The translations under genes were made by a program, and so were the position numbers. Source: Euptelea pleiosperma (taxonomy: Eukaryota; Streptophyta; Magnoliopsida; Ranunculales; Eupteleaceae). Taken from it: a DNA stretch of 64,000 nt. The stretch lies in contig CM068551.1 of assembly GCA_035048495.1 (NCBI GenBank), forward strand, positions 10,479,248 to 10,543,247, read 5' to 3'. Below the pieces are notes generated by a model. It did not search any database, had not been told where the DNA came from, and saw only the letters and a list, made by a program, of their open reading frames with translations. Shown in pieces: positions 45,111 through 57,660 of this stretch (positions within the stretch are counted from its first letter, which is position 1; each line of letters opens with the position of its first letter).

Positions 45111-45263
45111 ATGGCATCCTCTGCAACTACTTCTCACCTTTTTTTCGCAGTCATTCATCTCTTCTTCGTCATCATTTATCTCTCTCTTGCGGCCGCCAAC
45201 GATGTCACCCACGACGATGATTCCGCCCCGAAATCCCCATCCTGCAACAACAAATTCCAGTTG
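45111..45263 (+). CDS. SPPL: SPPL exon 1
   Basis: Encodes the signal peptide ([19 protein letters not shown] onward, with cleavage likely after LAAA) and the Asp-rich start of the mature protein. It ends after FQL with donor GTAAAC. Confidence 0.88.
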
Positions 45264-48200
45264 GTAAACGAATCCGATCAATCATCTTGTTTTCGTGATT
45301 TAGTTTGGGATTTGCAATGTGATCGATGAATTGATTCGAAGCTGTTCCTTAATTGTGTTTAGTTTCGAAATTTCTGTACGGTTTGGTGTTTCGGATTTTG
45401 GTTTTTGTTGCTGAATATATGTTCAAACGTGGAATTTGATTTCAATTGCGTATTGAAGTTTGCATTAACCGTACAGATTCCTGAAAGTGGAAATTGAGAA
45501 TTAACGAAATAAGAGTAAGAAAAAACCACTCTGACTCCTCATTGGTGAAGTCTTTCAAGTGTAATAGAACTACCAAAATTGAGAATTGACAGTCATATAA
45601 CGTATCACGACCTTTAGGCTGTATAACGTATCACAACCTAGCTCAGTGTATCTTTGCTTCCATAAAGCTCATTCTATTGGCCATGAATTGAATTTATACG
45701 ATGATAATTAATAACAAATGATCAATGAAAGATAGACAAAAGGATCTTCTGTTGTTTGGCTATATAAAGTTATAAACTGCAGAAATTATCTGAGCATTAA
45801 TTGAAGTACTCTAGAAATTGGGAAACCCGATTAGAGGCAGCATATGTAGTATATATTTCCATTGAATTGGTTCAAAAGCCTTTTTGTTAACCAGTTTAAC
45901 ATGAAATCTCAAATAGGCCTTTTGGTTAACCAGTTTAACATGAAATCTCAAATAGTCATCATCTCAATGAAAGTTTTGCACCAACTCATGACCAATAGAA
46001 TGTATTCTAACATAGATCAACCTTGAAAATAGGCAGACCAGGTCTTATTGAATCTGCCTTTGACACTTCAATCTATTTCCAAAGCTTTGGGAGATAGGTC
46101 TGAAATTTCTACAAAAGATTAGAAGGGGACATTAAATTGTTTTGATTGTTGGGCTTGTGGTTGAAGAAAAAAAGTGCACACTTTTTTTCTTTTATTTTTA
46201 TTTTTCAGATGGGCAAGTTGGGGTTTGTCAGGACCCCTATTGGATATTAAAAGAAATAAAAGAAACACTATACACGAGTATAGTTTAAATCTCTGCTATC
46301 CTCTTGAGAAATACTACAAGGGTACTCATGAGGTAACAAAACAACTGTTTATACATTATAAAATGATGCTGAAATGTAAGAGGCATGATGACCCTTTCTC
46401 CAAACATAGAAAACAATATAATAATCAAAAGAAGATAAAAGAAGTATGCATTTTCACTTAAAATCCATGGACAACCGGCCGTACCCTCTATACAATCAGC
46501 CACGTTTAGAAGGTTTACTCTAATGCTATCTTCCTTACACCATGTTGACTAGCTAATGTAATCCCCCTGCATAGTGCCTTCATTTCAAGAAGTTAGATTG
46601 GGTCATTTGAGCGCATGGCAGCAAAGGTAACTAGAGACCATTGCTCATTTTATCAGGAATTTTACCTCCTATCCTCGCCTTATTAATCTTCGTAGAGCAA
46701 TTGGAAACGTATCAGGAATTTTACCTCACTATGAGGTATTTACAAGACTACCCTTTACATGTAGAATATGTATAAAATACGTCTCCGATAACATTGTTCC
46801 GCTAGTATACCAAGACGATATATTGGGGATTGTATCATCTCGTGCCAAAAGCCTAATTTAAGTATTAAAACTAGTTGTAATCTTATTTTCATGGTATATG
46901 TGTTTTTTATAACAAAGGTTTAAAATTTCGTTTTGGAGGAATGTATCGGTCAAGTGAAAAACCGAGACAAACTCCGAAACGAAACGAAACATTCGCGCAA
47001 CATTGAAAAAATGGTGAAACAACGAACGAAACATTCTTGAAACATTACGAAACATTCTCAAAATCATGAAATCATATTTTTTTATATGTTTTTTTTTTTT
47101 GGATTGTATCGTAATGTCTCGGTTTATCTTGGCGAAACATTCCGAAGCCATATGAAACGAAACATTCCAAAATTTTAAACCATGTTTATAATACATATAT
47201 ATGTTAAAAACAAGTTTGTAGCCTAATTAAGCATTAGAAAATGGTTTTATTTTATCGAGACATTTTTTTTCCATTGTCTCGTTTTGTTTTGTCTCGGTTG
47301 ATACATCTTGTTCCATCAGTTTACTGAGACATCTAGACGAAACGATATTTTAAACCTCGCTAATAGGTTCCGTTTAAATACTAGATTCTAAACAGTCTTC
47401 CCATTCCTTTTTGAGAAATAATGATTCACTTTTAGTTTTTTGACAAGAACCTATAGATATAGTCTGGGGCATATATCAGGTAATTTACCTACCTAATACT
47501 GTCTTTGTTTAATTCATCATTTCCGTGAGAGTGCAGCTACAAAGTAGCCACTGTAGTATGAACTATTTAATTATAGGATGTTTATCATGGCATTTATTTT
47601 TGTAATGCTCCACAATTGCCTTTCATTTAATGCTTTTATTTACTCTCTTTCTCTGATTTGTTTTATGGATACGAAAGGGTTTCTAAGCCTGAATTGTATT
47701 TAAGTTAGATATATGTTGTTTTTAAGACTGTTTTTACTCTTTTTACAGTTGCAAGTATATTTGGATTCAATTTTCAGGTTAAGGTGAAGAACTGGGTGGA
47801 TGGTGTTGAAGGTGAAAGCTTAGTTGGATTAAGTGCTAGATTTGGTGCTTCCTTGCCAAGTCATGTGGATGAAGCTCTTAGATTGCCTGTTATATTTGCA
47901 AATCCCTTAAATTGTTGTGCCAATTCCTCTTCGAAGGTCATTCTTTTCTCATTTTTTCAATTTGAGCTTGTGTTCTATTTCTAGTACATGTCAATGGATA
48001 TTGCTAAAAGTTTCACGTGAATATTAGTTATTTTACGTTAAAGGCTGTGTTTGCATTGTGGATTGTGCTGAAAATCGTCATGCTTCATGTAGTCTTGTTT
48101 TTTGATTGGTAACGATGATTTTTATTAAAGGATAAGCAAACGTACAAATATAGGGAAAAGCATTCCCAAAATAAGCAAAAAGGTGCAAAAAGACTAAGGC

Positions 48201-51200
48201 AGGAAAAATCCAATACATAAGGAATCAAAGAACCACATCTCTAAAAAGAACAAAATCCTTGACAAATCCCTCATACTTAATGTCATGGAACTCCTTCAAA
48301 CATGTTGTGAGTATACTTTTGATATAAAGACAAATCTCTGACACCTCCCAACTATGATCTTCAAATATGCAGCGTTCCTTCCAAATACCCCAACAAAGAG
48401 TGAAAGGGAGAATCTTCCAAATAATATTCCTAGGGAAAATTATATAGAGGCCGAAGACTAAAAAGGAAAGACTCCACACCACTTGCACTGACGTTGTATG
48501 AATAAGTATGTGGTTGACATTCTCTCATTCTCTTTGCACATAACACATCTAATTCGAGATCACAATGATCCGGTGGATAATTTGTTCAACCTTCAATTTT
48601 TTATTATGACTACTGTCCATAAGAAAGCCTCACTCTAGTAGGAACTAGTTTTCTTGACACTGATGCAACTGGGTGACTCTCACAAAAAATACTAGCGAAC
48701 TTGTCACCAAAATCACACATTGAAAAAGGCCTTTGGTACCCTTCCGAACACCACAAGCTTCTACATCCATCTCAATTTGAACGAAAAGAGTAGTGCATTC
48801 TTCTATTTCCCTCTCTTAAGAGATTTTTTTTTCTTCTGAATACTGGGCACTAGACAATCCCTTTTCCTCTTAACAAAATAATGCTTTACTAGAAGATCTT
48901 TAATAGGAACCAACTTATACAGAAGACGACACATCTGCCTTATTGTACAAATCCTGACTAGTAACTTCCCAAAATCTGACCTGATCACCATTCCTCACCT
49001 CATATGTTACTCCTTTTAAGGAGTCATTGCATGCCTTCATAATTCCTTTCCAAACACCAACCCATACGAATAATCCACCTTCTTGTTGTCTCAATTCCAA
49101 TTTCAAACTCCATATTTTTTAGCAATAACACGCCTCAACAATTCATTGTCACCCTTGCTAAATCTCTCAACCATTTACTTAAAAAGAGCATTGTTCATTA
49201 GCTTCAAATGTCTCAAACCTGTTCCTTAACTTAATTACTAATTGTCCCTTTCTTATTTTAAAAAAAATAGAAATTCTCAATTTCTCGTTCTTGTTTTGAA
49301 AATGAAATAAGACATCAAAATAAGAACTCAATTTCATATGTCATATACAACTGATTCATAAACTTAAATCATAAGATTTACATCATAAGTTTAAAGTTTA
49401 TACCAAATCAGATAAACCAAAAATGCACATGTTGCGGGTCTTATATCATTGTTTTCTTTACCAAAATTAGAAGATAACAATAATAAAAGTTTTAGACATT
49501 TCTCCCAAAATAATAGAATTTTCTAGAATTGTCTACAATATTCTATGAATTTTCTACTATTTTCTAAAATAAAACAACATTTACAAGTAAATGTTTAAAT
49601 AAGTAAATATTAAATAAAACAAAACTAAAGAATTAATTACTTACCTGGAAAACGCTAAAACTGGAAACCCTTGAACTTCGCACTATGCGTATTTCGAGGC
49701 TTTGGGCCCCACCGCTGTCCTCCAAACCAAAATGCTTAATTTCTAAGGGACCTCCTAAATATTTTTAGGAATTCCCATGACTTTTTTAGAATTTCTTCTA
49801 GTTGAAGGGTGTTTTTGCAATTATATCATACATCGGGGCTAGATTGCAAATACCCAAATTTATGTATTTAGTTTAGGGTATTAGCTATATTTATAGAGGT
49901 TCAAAATCTAAAAATTTTCATTCCTTTCCAATGTGGGACTAAAGCTTATTTTTCTTTCCAAAAGATTTGTTAACACAATAGTTCGTTTCGTTAACTTATT
50001 TTTTTTGATAAGTATAAAGCTTTATTAGATGAGGACTTTTAGAGATTGAGGTAGCCTACCAATAGCCACAAAGAATTACAAAGAAAACAAAAACAAAAAC
50101 ATTTAAAAAGTAAACAATACCAATCATCCCAATCATCTCCCTACACTAATCCCTCCCCCTACTAACCAACATTGATAATTTAAAAGCGATATCTTCAAAT
50201 GAAATGCCTTTTCCTTCCTCGTATAACTTCACCCAGAAATAAACCAACGCTTTGATAACTTATCATGTGGCTATATTTAAAACATAATTACTTTCAATCC
50301 GTAAGTCCAATTTTGACAAACTTGATATCGTTAGGAAACTATTGTTGAGATCTTTAAAATGACATACATATTAATTTCAAAGTATTATAAAAATTTTACT
50401 ATAATATTCCTAGAGATAGGGTCATTACAAAAGTCTTAGTTGAAAAATTGAGACTTCTCAACCTTGACGGTATGATATAAACCAAGAAAAATGGCAAGAC
50501 AAACTGTGACGAAACGAAATTTTGAACAAAAGGGATAGGGATGAATAGCCGCGAGGTTTCTATGTTGGTTCAAGTCGATACACATAGATACTGAGTTGAT
50601 AAGCATTGATACATAGGAATATTTTCGATATCCCTCTATAGAAATGTTGACCCTGTATCAAGGTATGTTGATCGAAATTTTAATTCACGATTAGCTTACT
50701 GATGTAGATGCCTACTTTTAAATGTCGGTGACTAGTAAAATTTAAGATTGCAAAGACTATCTTTGACATACCTATAACGTGTTAAGCACATGGTTGAAAA
50801 TCTCAGTCTTGGCCATTAGATTGTTTTGTGCCAAGACAATGTGAAAAAGAGGGAGAACTTGGGTTGCTCAAATGTTTCGTTCGGAGAGAGTGTCTGGTCC
50901 CTACCGAGATTGAGTTTGACTCAGGCGAGTCAACTTGGTCTCGATCGAGACCAAGGAAATAAATTTCATGAAATTATCGAAATATTTCGCGAAAGATTTC
51001 CATTTTCTAGGTTACCGACATGAAAGAATACTTACGTCGAAATAATGTTAAATTTCCCGAAATATTTCCATTCATGTTGAAATATTTCACGTGAATAGTA
51101 AATTTCGATCAATTGACAGTGTAAATATGTAGTATTTTGGTTGAAATGTTTCGACATGTATGGAAACATTTCAATCATAGGTAGGAAACATCTCATTTGA

Positions 51201-54200
51201 GCTCAAAATCGCTATAAATCTCATATTTGATCCTTTTAACCCCTTTCCATACATTTTGTTTATACATAAGATCAATCCATTGTAGATTTTTTGGTTCATG
51301 AAAACATTGTGAGTTTTTTCAAATTCAAAATATACAGGAGGATAAAATTTCTTGCTACAAATAAATACGTTAGATGTAAATTCATTAAATTTATGAATCT
51401 ATGATGCATTTATACTAGATTTGTGCACGGATAAATGATCGTTTAGGGTGAACATTTGGAATTTGGCAAAAACTCCAATTTCATTGGTTTTTACCCTAAA
51501 CATCTATGATTGTGCATAAATTGATTATATGTTGCACTACTTAGCCCGTTCTACAAGTTGGTTGAGTTAAAAAAAATTAACCCTAAATTTTTTTTTTCAA
51601 ATAAAAAATTAAACATTCAAAAAATTAAATAAATATTATAAGTTAATAGTAAATAGGTTTTCTAAATTACATATAATGTTAAGAAATTAATGTAAGTGAA
51701 TAAGGATTTGTTAATATATTACTTTATGACTTTTTTATAATTAGCAATTAAATAATAGTTATATAATTAAATTAAACCTTGACTAATTAAAGATGCTTGC
51801 CGCGACATATTATAGACCATTATGGTCATTCATTTCCACAGTACATATGGTTGTATATTATGGTTTGAAAGCTTATGAATGTTTTTATGCTTGTTTCATC
51901 ATTTCCCAAGCTTTCCACAAACATTTCCACAATATTTTCATCATTTCCACGAAAAATTTATTATTTCTACACTGGTCGAAATATTTCGTGGAAATATTTC
52001 CATTTTTAGACTAGTCGAAATAAACCTCGAAACCGAAATTTATTTCCTTGACCGAGACTTTGAAACTTGGTTAAGTAAGTTTTGTATAGTGAATTGGGAC
52101 ACACATTGTATGGCGGAATTTAGGAGATCTAGGGAGGTGAACTTATTGAGTAGATGGTGTTGGAGGCTTGGTTGTGGGTACATGGTGTTGGATGTGGATT
52201 ATTTTATGTAAACTAGTGGAAAGGTAAGTGAGAGAGATGAGAGCAAGTAAATATGCTCAGTGGCAAAATGTGAATCACATTCTACCCTTGGGGGTTGCCT
52301 TTATAATGGTAAAGATATGAGTCAGTAAGGCTTGGGATGGTAATTGAGTTATCAGTAATTATGTTGTATGAATGTGGAGGGCAATTTGTTTGCTTTCAAA
52401 AAATTCATTTGTGTTTGTGTGTGGAGAGTGGGTTGTAAGAAATGGAGCTAAGTTTGGGGAGTGTTTGGCGTGTGGATGCCAAGTGTGAAGTGTTCTCAGT
52501 TTTGTATAGTGTCCCTACAGAGAGCTGTAATGATAGGATTGGAGACAAGTGGTATGGTATGCTAGGTTTTTTAGGGATCTTAAAGATTACGTGAGGGTTC
52601 CTTGCTTGCTATTGTCCCAAGACCAGAAGATTACTTTATCCTCCATAATTAGAGGAGAGTTAGAAGCGTTCAAATTCAGAATTGTGAGGATGTTTTCATG
52701 GTTCTATCTTTTATGCCACTAATGGAAGTTGTTTTGTCTACATTTGGTAAACTCCAGTCGTAATGAATGTCGAAGAAGCAACCCGATATTTCTGTAGCAA
52801 CCTTGCGATGGATGAGGAGATGATGTATGTCTTCTTTGGTTCTCTTGCACATTACACGAACATTTTCTAATCTGTTTCCTCCCCTATATGAGATGTCTCT
52901 CCTCGAAGATTTTGTCATGGGTTGCCATCCAAAGAAAGAAAGAACACTTTGTGATGAGGACCGCATCCTTACCTAGAGTGTGCCAGAGGAGGAAAACTGG
53001 GCCCATACCCATGTCTTTGTACTTTGATGACTATGTGGGCCCAGTTTAGTTATCCTTGGTTTATGAGAGCGAAAGACCCACATGCATGTGCACCATGAAG
53101 ACTTCACATTGGAAAGATGCATGTGGGTTGCATAGGGAGCTTGTGAAGAGTTTTCATTAGTTTTTTAGGCTTATTTTGATTTTTTTAGAGTTTTGGGTGT
53201 CTTTGCACTCATTATAATTTTGGTTAGTTATTTTAAATTGCTGTATTTTTTTTATAGCCATTAGATTAGATGGATGGCCGAGATTAGATTAGGATGTTTT
53301 GAGTAATATATAAACTCTTTAAGTTGTAATTTTTTATCATGATGAAATATATTGATTTTTGCTCTTGAGAAATCTCTCGTGGATTGTTCTCTTCTTCCTT
53401 GGTTCGCATCCAAGCTACTTGGTGCGAATCTGAAATGTATATCTCTTCTCTCTTATTATCTTCTCTTTCTTCATCTTTATTTTTTTTGATAAGTGATCTT
53501 TATTTTCTTTTTGGATCAAACTTAACCCTGAAAACCCAAACCGTACCCCTTGCATCTCTAAACCCTAACCCATGAAAATAACTGTGAATAGTGCTGTGTG
53601 AATAGTAACCTCCCTACACTAGTTCTCCCCACGACACCCTAAACCCTCCCAAAACCCTTACACAACCTCAAACACTCCTAGATCCTTGTGGTAACCATAG
53701 AAACTCTTAACCCCTTCTCAAACCCTAATTTTTCACAGTTCTCATTTTCTCCTGAAATTTGGCTAAAATTTGATACTTGTCAGAAAACCCCGAAACTTGT
53801 TAGAAACCTTCCTGAACTTCAAATAACTTATAATCTCTTGGAAAAGGAAATTAAAGTGAACCTATAAGTGTTGGCTGAACCCTAGCTAGTGGAAGTCCTT
53901 ATTTCTATCGGGCCGCTCAATCAATAATTGAGGGTTTTTCACTGCTTGATTGTGAGATCTAGCCTTTAATTAATTGCAGTGTTTCTGCGTATTTGTGGTA
54001 ATTGTTAGAGTAGTTTTATATTTTCTTATTATTCGTGATAATTTATTTCTGATCTCTACACCTCATATAGGCTACTTTTCACCATCCTGCATCACTTTGG
54101 ATGGAACTGGGCACAAACTTTGGATAGAGCTTGTGAAGTTTCCGTCTTGTGAGTTAATGTCGCTACCCACCCATTAGCTCTTTTTGTGAAAGGGCATCAT

Positions 54201-55036
54201 TTTACATTAGGGTTCACCCTTAGCTAGCAGTCCTTGGCTTATTGGCAATGTAGGGTTTTAAAACTTTTTCACTAATGATTGTTATTCAAGGTGATCATAC
54301 AAGTGGATTGGCAATCTGTAAACATGTACTGGTTTATGTGCTTAAGATAGTTCAGATGCTATTGTACAAACCTTCCCGGCTGCCTTTAATAGTTCGTCTA
54401 TTACGCCTGTTACAATTAATTTTGAACTATTGTTCTTCTAATGCTCTATTTTTGTTGTTTTATTACCCTTGATTTATTTAATGGAGGAACATGATTATTG
54501 AATGGAGGAACATTAGTCGTGTAGATGGCCCCATATAGCTGGGATAGGGCTTATGATGATGATGATGATTACATAGATTTGTTGTTTATTCAGATTTTTA
54601 GCTGGTGGTTCATGTTTTCAAAAGCTGTCTCTTTTGCAGTTATCAAATTCTATTGCTTTGTCAATGCGTGGGGATTGTGCCTTCACAGATAAGGCACAAG
54701 TTGCAGAGTCTGGAGGTGCAGCTGGCTTACTGGTGATAAATGACAATGAAGGTAGTCATTTACGATGCATCCACTTGCATGATTGTCAGGCCAGAATCTA
54801 ATATTAAATCAGCCTGTGGGAGTGTTGATTATTCGATTGAAATGCTATCTGTTAGTCCATTTTTCTTTGTCAGTTTTAGATCTCTAACCTATTTTCCATT
54901 CTTCATTTTTTTGCAGATCTTTACAAAATGGTGTGTTCTGAAAATGATACTAATCTAAACATTACGATTCCTGTTGTGATGATCCCTAAGTCTGGAGGAG
55001 AGATTATTAATAAATCAATGGTAGCCAGAGGGAGGG
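45111..55036 (+). CDS. SPPL: Signal peptide peptidase-like protease, 5' part (exons 1-4)
   Basis: An intramembrane aspartic protease of the presenilin/SPP family. The exons here give the lumenal N-terminal part. Exon 1 is 45111-45263, exon 2 47778-47936, exon 3 54640-54751 and exon 4 54917-55036. All junctions are GT-AG and keep frame (phases 0, 0, 1, 1). The joined protein (about 181 residues here) starts with a hydrophobic signal peptide (residues 4-29). It then has [17 protein letters not shown] and the protease-associated (PA) domain with [20 protein letters not shown] and [19 protein letters not shown]-glycosylation sequons NDT, NIT and NKS are visible. The YD and GLGD catalytic membrane domain of the family is not in the window, so the gene must continue to the right. 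Introns are 2.5, 6.7, 0.17 and over 8.9 kb, swollen by transposons. No stop or frameshift is seen, so it may be functional. Whether it is an SPPL2/4/5-type member cannot be fixed from this part. Confidence 0.88.
45878..45955. repeat. 39-bp tandem duplication
   Basis: Two adjacent units, 45878-45916 and 45917-45955, differing at one base. Each contains TTAACCAGTTTAACATGAAA. Confidence 0.92.
46914..47184. mobile_element. hAT-type MITE, GGTTTAAAATTTCG family, copy 1
   Basis: Starts AAAGGTTTAAAATTTCG and ends AAAATTTTAAACCATG. Flanks TTTATAAC (46906-46913) and TTTATAAT (47185-47192) are an 8-bp target duplication with one change, typical of hAT elements. The interior is dominated by GAAACATT/GAAACGAAAC words. 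The same family occurs at 58248-58654. Confidence 0.8.
47778..47936 (+). CDS. SPPL: SPPL exon 2
   Basis: 53 codons, phase 0 at both ends. Encodes [20 protein letters not shown] to NCCANSSSK, the first half of the PA domain including a conserved CC pair. Confidence 0.88.
48098..49110 (-). pseudogene. LINE ORF2 C-terminal fragment
   Basis: On the - strand [20 protein letters not shown] and [20 protein letters not shown], then the zinc-binding RT-associated (zf-RVT) region [19 protein letters not shown], resemble the 3' part of plant LINE reverse transcriptases. The 3' end on the - strand is A-rich at about 48098-48125. It is 5'-truncated, as most LINE copies are, with stops and frameshifts. 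Confidence 0.78.
49996..50270 (-). mobile_element. LINE 3' tail
   Basis: The - strand ends CTTATCAAAAAAAAT, with a short GAGGACTTTTAG-containing segment before it, matching the kind of 3' terminus at 48098 and 55195. No recognisable protein remains. Confidence 0.5.
50789..52069. mobile_element. Non-autonomous hAT-like element
   Basis: Flanked by GTTAAGCA (50781-50788) and GTTAAGTA (52070-52077), an 8-bp duplication with one change. Begins CATGGTTGAAAATCTCAG and ends CTCGGTC-rich: inverted it reads CAAGTTTCAAAGTCTCGGTC. Both ends carry AAGGAAATAAATTT inward and many GAAATATTTCG words. About 230 bp at the right end (51785-52055) match, inverted, the left part of the transposase-bearing remnant at 55390, so that element is a likely parent. 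No intact protein. Confidence 0.75.
52676..52966 (-). pseudogene. LINE zf-RVT fragment
   Basis: [36 protein letters not shown] and [12 protein letters not shown] match the pattern of the zinc-binding region after LINE reverse transcriptase (C..C....H..H). It is a single short open piece with no RT core. Confidence 0.68.
54480..54573 (+). mobile_element. Au-type SINE 3' end
   Basis: GGAGGAACATTAGTCGTGTA, GCCCCATATAGCTGGGATAG and a terminal (GAT)n fit the 3' end of the Au SINE family, which is widespread in flowering plants. The tRNA-derived 5' half is not recognisable, so it is a truncated copy just before exon 3. Confidence 0.6.
54640..54751 (+). CDS. SPPL: SPPL exon 3
   Basis: Encodes [20 protein letters not shown] to INDNE, the central PA-domain block. 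Acceptor TTTTGCAG; donor GTAGTC, a weaker donor than usual. Confidence 0.88.
54917..55036 (+). CDS. SPPL: SPPL exon 4
   Basis: Encodes [20 protein letters not shown] to KSMVARGR, the end of the PA domain. Acceptor TTTTTTGCAG and donor GTGAGT are strong. The next exon, which should begin the link to the membrane domain, is not found up to 64000. Confidence 0.88.
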
Positions 55037-55194
55037 GTGAGTCCTTGTGTCCATATGTGATGTTGATAAATCTCATAATTGTTTCAATTGCCACACATGT
55101 TGTCCTTTTGTCTTCCACAAGCTTAGCTAAACATCTGCCCTGCTAATTGGAGGTTATAGTTTTGCATATCATATGCTTACAGTTGAGTTTATTT

Positions 55195-55389
55195 AATTTA
55201 TTTAGTTTTGATAAATAACAAGGAATTTTATTCATGGAGTATAAATAAGAGTACAAATTTAGGGAATGGCATTCCCTATGTACAAAAGTTCTTCGTACAC
55301 CCATTTTGGCTAGTGAGTCTGCCAAAACGTTTGATTTCATTATGTATGAGAGAAGATAATGGACCACCCTCTAGCCAACTCCCTAATAT
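55195..55389 (-). pseudogene. LINE RNase H fragment and 3' tail
   Basis: The - strand frame has NVLADSLAKMGVRRTFVH, the C-terminal block of RNase H-like domains in plant LINEs, then an A/T-rich tail near 55195-55215. It directly abuts the hAT remnant at 55390. Confidence 0.6.
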
Positions 55390-56995
55390 GGTCAAGGCAA
55401 CGAATTAAATTTCGATTTCGAGGTTTATTTCTACCAGCCCGGAAATGGAAATATTTTGACCAGTGTGGAAATGATACAGTTTTTGTGAAAATGATAGAAA
55501 TATTGTGTAAATTTTTGTGGAAAGTTTAGGAAATGATAAAACAAGTATAAAACACACTCATAAGCTATCAAACCATAATATACAACCATATGTAGTGTGG
55601 AAATGAATGACCATAGCGGTTTGTGATATGTCGAAGTAGGTATCTGATTGTCATCTAACTAAAAAACATTAATAATAACAAATGAAAATGATTATAATCA
55701 TCAAATAGCCTCAAATTAAGTTAATTACATCCAACATATGTCTTCAACTAGAGTAGTACAAATAGTTGAAAGGTCACAATCACATAGACCTTCTGCCACC
55801 ATCATCTCCATCGTGGTTAGGACTCGGATAGTACTAGCCCTATGTAATTACAATATTGGGCCCAATATCATGTTTTGCTAAATATTTTGATATTCTTGGA
55901 GACATTAGTGGTATTGTTGGGATGCACGCCTGCTAACATTGCTATCGTCAGGTAGTCTAAATGCTCAACAATTGCTGGCTGCTGCACTCCCATCAACGAC
56001 ACCTCCCAGTGTGCACCATAGTACATGAGGTCCATAGTTAACTTGGACCCCAAAGCTGTACCTAGTGGGTATACAATAACTAGAGCTCTATATCCCGATT
56101 CTTGCGATTGCGTGTTCTTCCTGCTATTTGGATATCTATATGGGCCATATCCATATGATGTCGAAGACGAGCTCTCACCATCGTGACCCCTGCCTATATA
56201 TATTATGACTAGCACTCAAATTGTTGAATGCTCTTGCGATGGAGTCGTCATTATGGCTCCGACGAGAGTAAGTATCATCCTTTGTGGTAGGCCCATGTCG
56301 CTGCTTCTGGTGACTGTACAGTCGTCCTGCTCCGAACTGTCCTTGCCTTGTTAAGGGTGGACGAGATCCATAATCAGTCTTGGGTAGCGTGGTCGAACTC
56401 AACCTCTCCAGTGAATCGACTCTGAGGTTTTTGTGTCTCGCCGCCACCACCAGATACCTACTTCGACATATTACAAACCGCTACTCACATCAGTACCATC
56501 ACCACCACCACCACTGGCCCCACCACCACTCCTCGTTAGTGACTGAGTAGGGATAATGTGAAGTCATTGTCGAAGCCCGTATTAAATGTATGCACATCAT
56601 CTTGAGTAGGAAGTGAAGACATGAAGTTATCGACGATTATGTGCAATAAAAGTGTTCGACCTCCTCCTAGCTCATCCAAAATAGGCTCCTCGATTACCTT
56701 CGCCCACTTGTACAACGGTTCCTCACCTTCACAAAATATATTTGCTAGGTTGATGGGTGTTGTTGTCTTCTCATCCTCTCTCATGTGCTTCAATCTAAGC
56801 TTCTTGTTGTAATGGACAAAGTCCAAGTCTTGCAACCTTTGATGCTCTAGTTGATTTCGCCTCTTATTGTGGATAAAGCTGAAAGTATTCCAATTCCTCT
56901 TGCATCCTGACGAAGAGGTTGTTTGAAAAAGGATTTTGATGGCGACTTCCCTTGTATTAGGAGTTGAAGTGCTATGTAGAACCCGATTCAACTAC
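55390..56995 (-). mobile_element. Truncated transposase-bearing hAT element
   Basis: The left 240 bp (from GGTCAAGGCAACGAATTAAA at 55390) are an inverted match to the right end of the element at 50789-52069, minus the outermost 20 bp or so. The interior carries the C-terminal end of a hAT transposase on the - strand. The right (transposase 5') side is lost: at about 56995 the sequence changes abruptly to copia gag. A piece near 55610-55650 (GCGGTTTGTGATATGTCGAA) recurs inverted at about 56453-56490. Confidence 0.75.
55868..56991 (-). pseudogene. hAT transposase, C-terminal fragment
   Basis: The hATC dimerisation block is clear: TTSSSGCKRNWNTFSFIHNK, RRNQLEHQRLQDLDFVHYNK, then PINLANIFCEGEEPLYKWAK and EEPILDE. 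The rest (56450-55868) is a Ser/Tyr/Gly-rich tail with YGYGPYRYPNS, in other frames. The catalytic core lies upstream in other members and is missing here, so this copy cannot transpose. Confidence 0.82.
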
Positions 56996-56999
56996 AGTG

Positions 57000-57660
57000 G
57001 GAAGGGATTCACTAGCCAAAATCAGTCCCTTGATCGAACTGTACTTAGGATTCAAGTTGGACAAGAACAAAGCAACCTAAAATTCTTCCCACTGTCTTTT
57101 ATACTGCTTCAGATCAGTGGTCAAGGGCTGATACTATTGAAGTTCCTTCCACATACCTCAGAGTGAACTATAATATTCACCGAGGGATTTATCTCCCTGC
57201 TTCATAGTAAACATAGACTCAAAAAGTCATAAATGTAGGAGACATTCCGCTTTTGAGAGTACATCTCTCGAACTGCAGCCTAGATCTGCTTGGCGGTATC
57301 AAAATAGATGACATTAGAAGAACTGACGGCTCCATGCTGTTCCACAACTACGTCATAACCAAGGAGTTCTCACTTTGCTAATATTCATACTTATCATCTA
57401 TCGATGGTAGATCTTCGAGGAGAAATTTCGATTTTTTCTTGGCACAAAAATTTTAACAGAGTGAGACCATGGAAGGTAGTTGGTGCCATTCAACTTTGTA
57501 GATGTAATCTGAGCACCAATACCATCCCACGCAGGAGACTTGATATTAGCATAAACACTTGAAGCACTCGAAGTCTTGAACTAGCCATCCGGAGGTGGTA
57601 AAAAACTAACTTTCACACGGGATGTCAAAAATCTCAAACAAGAAGCAAAATCCCCTAAAA
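57000..57660 (-). pseudogene. Ty1/copia gag fragment (UBN2-type), copy 1
   Basis: TSTKLNGTNYLPWSHSVKIF, IYFDTAKQIWAAVREMYSQK and SYIYDFLSL are the usual blocks of copia Gag. Numerous stops break the frame. It lies on the 3' side (in - orientation) of the LTR at 57960-58706, as a gag should. Confidence 0.75.

Larger units (their letters stand above)
45264..47777 (+). other. SPPL intron 1
   Basis: 2.5 kb, AT-rich, with donor GTAAAC and acceptor TTTTCAG. It contains a 39-bp tandem duplication (45878-45955) and a hAT-type MITE (46914-47184). No other gene is seen. Confidence 0.8.
47937..54639 (+). other. SPPL intron 2
   Basis: A 6.7-kb intron filled with LINE fragments, a hAT-like non-autonomous element and an Au-type SINE end. 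It also has a stretch at about 53020-53430 with an LTR-like layout: AATATATAAACTC as TATA, then TTGGTTCGCATCCAAGC. I could not delimit that stretch. 49111-49995, 52078-52675 and 53431-54479 hold nothing else I can name. Confidence 0.7.
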
